From Firmicutes bacterium UBA994 (GTDB lineage: Bacteria; Bacillota; UBA994): a stretch of DNA of 15,096 nucleotides. Positions 13,207 to 15,096 of this stretch are shown here, piece by piece. Position 1 is the stretch's first letter; each line of letters opens with the position of its first letter. A program made the translations under genes and the position numbers. The stretch covers positions 1 to 15,096 of the forward strand of contig DBBC01000112.1 of assembly GCA_002292025.1 (NCBI GenBank), given 5' to 3'. Under the pieces are notes generated by a model. The model saw only the letters and a program-made list of their open reading frames with translations, did not search any database and had not been told where the DNA came from.

Positions 13207-13953
13207 GTGACGGGTAGTACTAAGGCTGTGTTGGTAAAAGATTTGCATGTCAATTTCGGCAAAGTAGCCGCCCTTAAGGGCATAAGCTTTGAGCTTGAAC
13301 CCGGTCAGCCCGTAGCGTTTTTAGGCCCCAATGGAGCCGGAAAAACAACCCTCATAAACGTTTTGACGACAATGCTTAAGCGATTTAGGGGGCAGGCATT
13401 TTTAGCGGGCATGGATGTTCGAGAAAACTCAACAAAAGTGAGATCGCTTATCGGCCTTATGCCTCAAGAGAACAACCTTTATGAGCCCTTGTCAGGGATG
13501 GACAATTTACAGTTGCAGGGAGCTTTGCACAACATGAATAAAAAAGCAGCAAAAGAAGCAGCCACCGTTATGCTAAAAAGAATAGGGCTGCTTGAAGTTG
13601 CGGACAGGCCAGTATCTACTTACTCGGGAGGAATGAAAAGAAGACTGGTATACGCTAGGACAATACTTCACAGCCCGCAGATGGTATTTCTTGATGAGCC
13701 CACAACAGGACTTGATGTGCAGTCTAGGTATGCGCTGTGGGAGGATATCGCGAGTTTTTCGGCCCAGAATCGCTCTATAGTTCTCACGACACATTATATT
13801 GAAGAAGCAGAGAAGTTTTGTAAAAGGATAATTGTCATCAACAAAGGGAGAATTATCGCTGACGGATCTCCGGAGTCGCTTAAAGTACATGGCGAAAGAA
13901 CTCTCGAAGAAGTCATTCTTAATCTTACGGGCAAGGGGATTCCTGAACAATGA
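13207..13953 (+). CDS. ABC transporter ATP-binding protein (DrrA/CcmA type)
   Basis: 248 residues from a GTG at 13207; GGAGG ends eight bases before it. The frame is open to 13162, but that start falls inside the operator and upstream of the transcript start. Walker A is GPNGAGKTT 40-48, Q-loop Gln87, signature YSGGM 139-143, Walker B MVFLDEP 159-165 and switch His196, all intact. This is the ATPase of an ABC-2 type exporter, of the class that moves drugs, polyketides or polysaccharides. It overlaps its permease gene by 4 bases (ATGA), indicating coupled translation. Expression is probably controlled by the two operator-like sites upstream. Confidence 0.93.
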   Translation: MTGSTKAVLVKDLHVNFGKVAALKGISFELEPGQPVAFLGPNGAGKTTLINVLTTMLKRFRGQAFLAGMDVRENSTKVRSLIGLMPQENNLYEPLSGMDNLQLQGALHNMNKKAAKEAATVMLKRIGLLEVADRPVSTYSGGMKRRLVYARTILHSPQMVFLDEPTTGLDVQSRYALWEDIASFSAQNRSIVLTTHYIEEAEKFCKRIIVINKGRIIADGSPESLKVHGERTLEEVILNLTGKGIPEQ

Positions 13954-15050
13954 AAAACCTAACAGCATTCATCGGCATAACGCGTAATGAGCTTCTCCTG
14001 CAGTTTAAAACAAATCTTTTTATTTTGTCGTTGATAACCTCAATACTGATGGTAATGTTAATGGGTTATCTTGCAGGTTTGCAGGCACAGCCTATGCATC
14101 ACTTAAGAGTTGGCGTGGTGGAGGGAACGCCCGCCGCGGAAATATTAATCGCGGCAGAACAAGTTAGCGCCATAGTGTTTGCCGATGCCAGAGAAGCGGA
14201 GGAAGCTTTACTAAACAGCGAAGTTGTAGCCGCGGTCTTTGCGCCGGTTCAAGGCGGAAGACTTACTGTGCTGCTTGACGACACACAAGGCGCAGCAGCT
14301 AGGGCTGTGCTTTCAAACATAACCACGGCGCTTATACAAGCCTCTTCGGGGACTCAAAACGTTCACGGTGCGCAAACGGCGGGATTCGCCGCGGCACTTG
14401 ATATAAAGGGGGCATGGGGGCTTGACATGAATGACCCCGGCTATCTGTTAAGGCTTTTGGGAGCCGGATTGGCCGCCATGGTTGTTTTGTCAAACGCTTT
14501 TGTTTTCAGTGGGTTTACTCTGATATCGGAGAAAACATCAGGGACAATCCATTTCTTGGCTTTAGCCCCTATAAGCCGTATATGGATCATATTAGGCAAG
14601 CTTGTGGCAAATACATTGCTGATAGCAGTTTCGGCGATTCTGACAGTGGCTATGACCATATATCTTTTCGGCGTCACTCCTACCGGCTCAGTATGGCTTC
14701 TGGTTCTGGCGGCACTGTTGGCAGGTCTTGGTCTTATGGGTTTGTTCTATACGATAAGCGCGTATGTGAAAGACGAACGAACTTTAAGAGCAGTGGCAGG
14801 CTTGCCGCTGATGATGCCGATGATGTTTCTTTCGGGAATAATGTACCCCATAGCTATTTTCCCGGAATGGCTTCAATCTTTAAGCCGGATTTTACCCCTT
14901 ACTTGGATGGTTGAGATAGCCCACTATGTATTCTTCAAAGGCGCCACTTTAGCCGATGTCTGGCAGTACATGGCTTTGCTTGGTGTTTTCGCGGTTGCAA
15001 TGGTGTTGTTGGGAGGATTTACAGTATCCCGGCTGATGCGTATAAATTAG
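13950..15050 (+). CDS. ABC-2 type exporter permease (DrrB/YhgE-like)
   Basis: 366 residues. The layout is that of the larger ABC-2 permeases: one N-terminal helix (about 24-46), a large extracytoplasmic domain (about 50-165), then five or so helices in the C-terminal half. FTLISEKTSGTIHFLALAPIS is the coupling-helix segment, and FLSGIMYPIAIFPEWLQSLSRILPLTWMVE is a C-terminal family signature. A single permease with one ATPase suggests a homodimeric channel. Its start lies in the ATPase stop (ATGA overlap). The 46 bases after it to the window end show nothing recognisable; a regulator gene may follow outside the window. Confidence 0.9.
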   Translation: MKNLTAFIGITRNELLLQFKTNLFILSLITSILMVMLMGYLAGLQAQPMHHLRVGVVEGTPAAEILIAAEQVSAIVFADAREAEEALLNSEVVAAVFAPVQGGRLTVLLDDTQGAAARAVLSNITTALIQASSGTQNVHGAQTAGFAAALDIKGAWGLDMNDPGYLLRLLGAGLAAMVVLSNAFVFSGFTLISEKTSGTIHFLALAPISRIWIILGKLVANTLLIAVSAILTVAMTIYLFGVTPTGSVWLLVLAALLAGLGLMGLFYTISAYVKDERTLRAVAGLPLMMPMMFLSGIMYPIAIFPEWLQSLSRILPLTWMVEIAHYVFFKGATLADVWQYMALLGVFAVAMVLLGGFTVSRLMRIN

Positions 15051-15096
15051 CCTATGCCATTCTTTGGCTTGCCTAGGGAGTGTATTATTAAAGCAT

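Overview
The window reads as chromosomal DNA of an anaerobic Gram-positive bacterium of the Bacillota, most likely Clostridia-like. The support is indirect: strong GGAGG-type ribosome binding sites before most genes, GTG and TTG starts, a tungsten-type aldehyde ferredoxin oxidoreductase (an oxygen-sensitive enzyme of anaerobes), a short Gram-positive-style lipoprotein, and ABC exporter families common in Bacillota. No RNA genes, CRISPR array, transposase or integrase were seen. The genus cannot be named from the sequence.

Left part (1-7118), small metabolic, repair and export genes. A class C beta-lactamase-like serine hydrolase (cut by the left edge) lies downstream of an acetamidase/formamidase on the minus strand. 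Across a structured 296-base intergenic region is a lipoprotein with a SagB-type nitroreductase domain, then a divergent AlkD-like DNA alkylation repair protein. A minus-strand MsbA-type ABC exporter follows, divergent from a soluble nitroreductase; the exporter has a near-consensus promoter. The nitroreductase converges on a GNAT acetyltransferase, and one perfect 13-bp hairpin holds both stop codons. Behind the acetyltransferase is the C-terminal remnant of a DDAH/amidinotransferase-type gene, cut exactly at a repeat hairpin.

Middle part (7119-10576), tungsten/molybdenum enzyme locus. A minus-strand MoaD/ThiS-like protein without a Gly-Gly tail faces away from the aldehyde ferredoxin oxidoreductase gene. 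That gene is followed on its own strand by a MoaD-like sulfur carrier with a Gly-Gly-Gly tail and a MoeB/ThiF-type activating enzyme. The likely role of the pair is to adenylate and thiolate the carrier for pyranopterin dithiolene synthesis; the activating enzyme has Thr where the family usually has its reactive Cys.

Right part (10569-15050), two ABC-2 exporter systems. This stretch looks more AT-rich than the genes to its left. The first system (ATPase, two permeases, small two-helix membrane protein) resembles the Rv2686c-Rv2688c type exporter and starts inside the 3' end of the moeB-like gene. The second (ATPase, permease) has its own promoter, overlaid by a perfect 30-bp palindrome and a second related 16-bp site. 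This looks like repression by a TetR-like regulator whose gene is not in the window.

Intergenic DNA between about 2800 and 9770 carries several related hairpin repeats (GTGAAGCAAAAGG, GGGACGGGTRCTTTTGTCC and G-rich variants), often abutting gene 3' ends. They are the most repetitive feature of the window.
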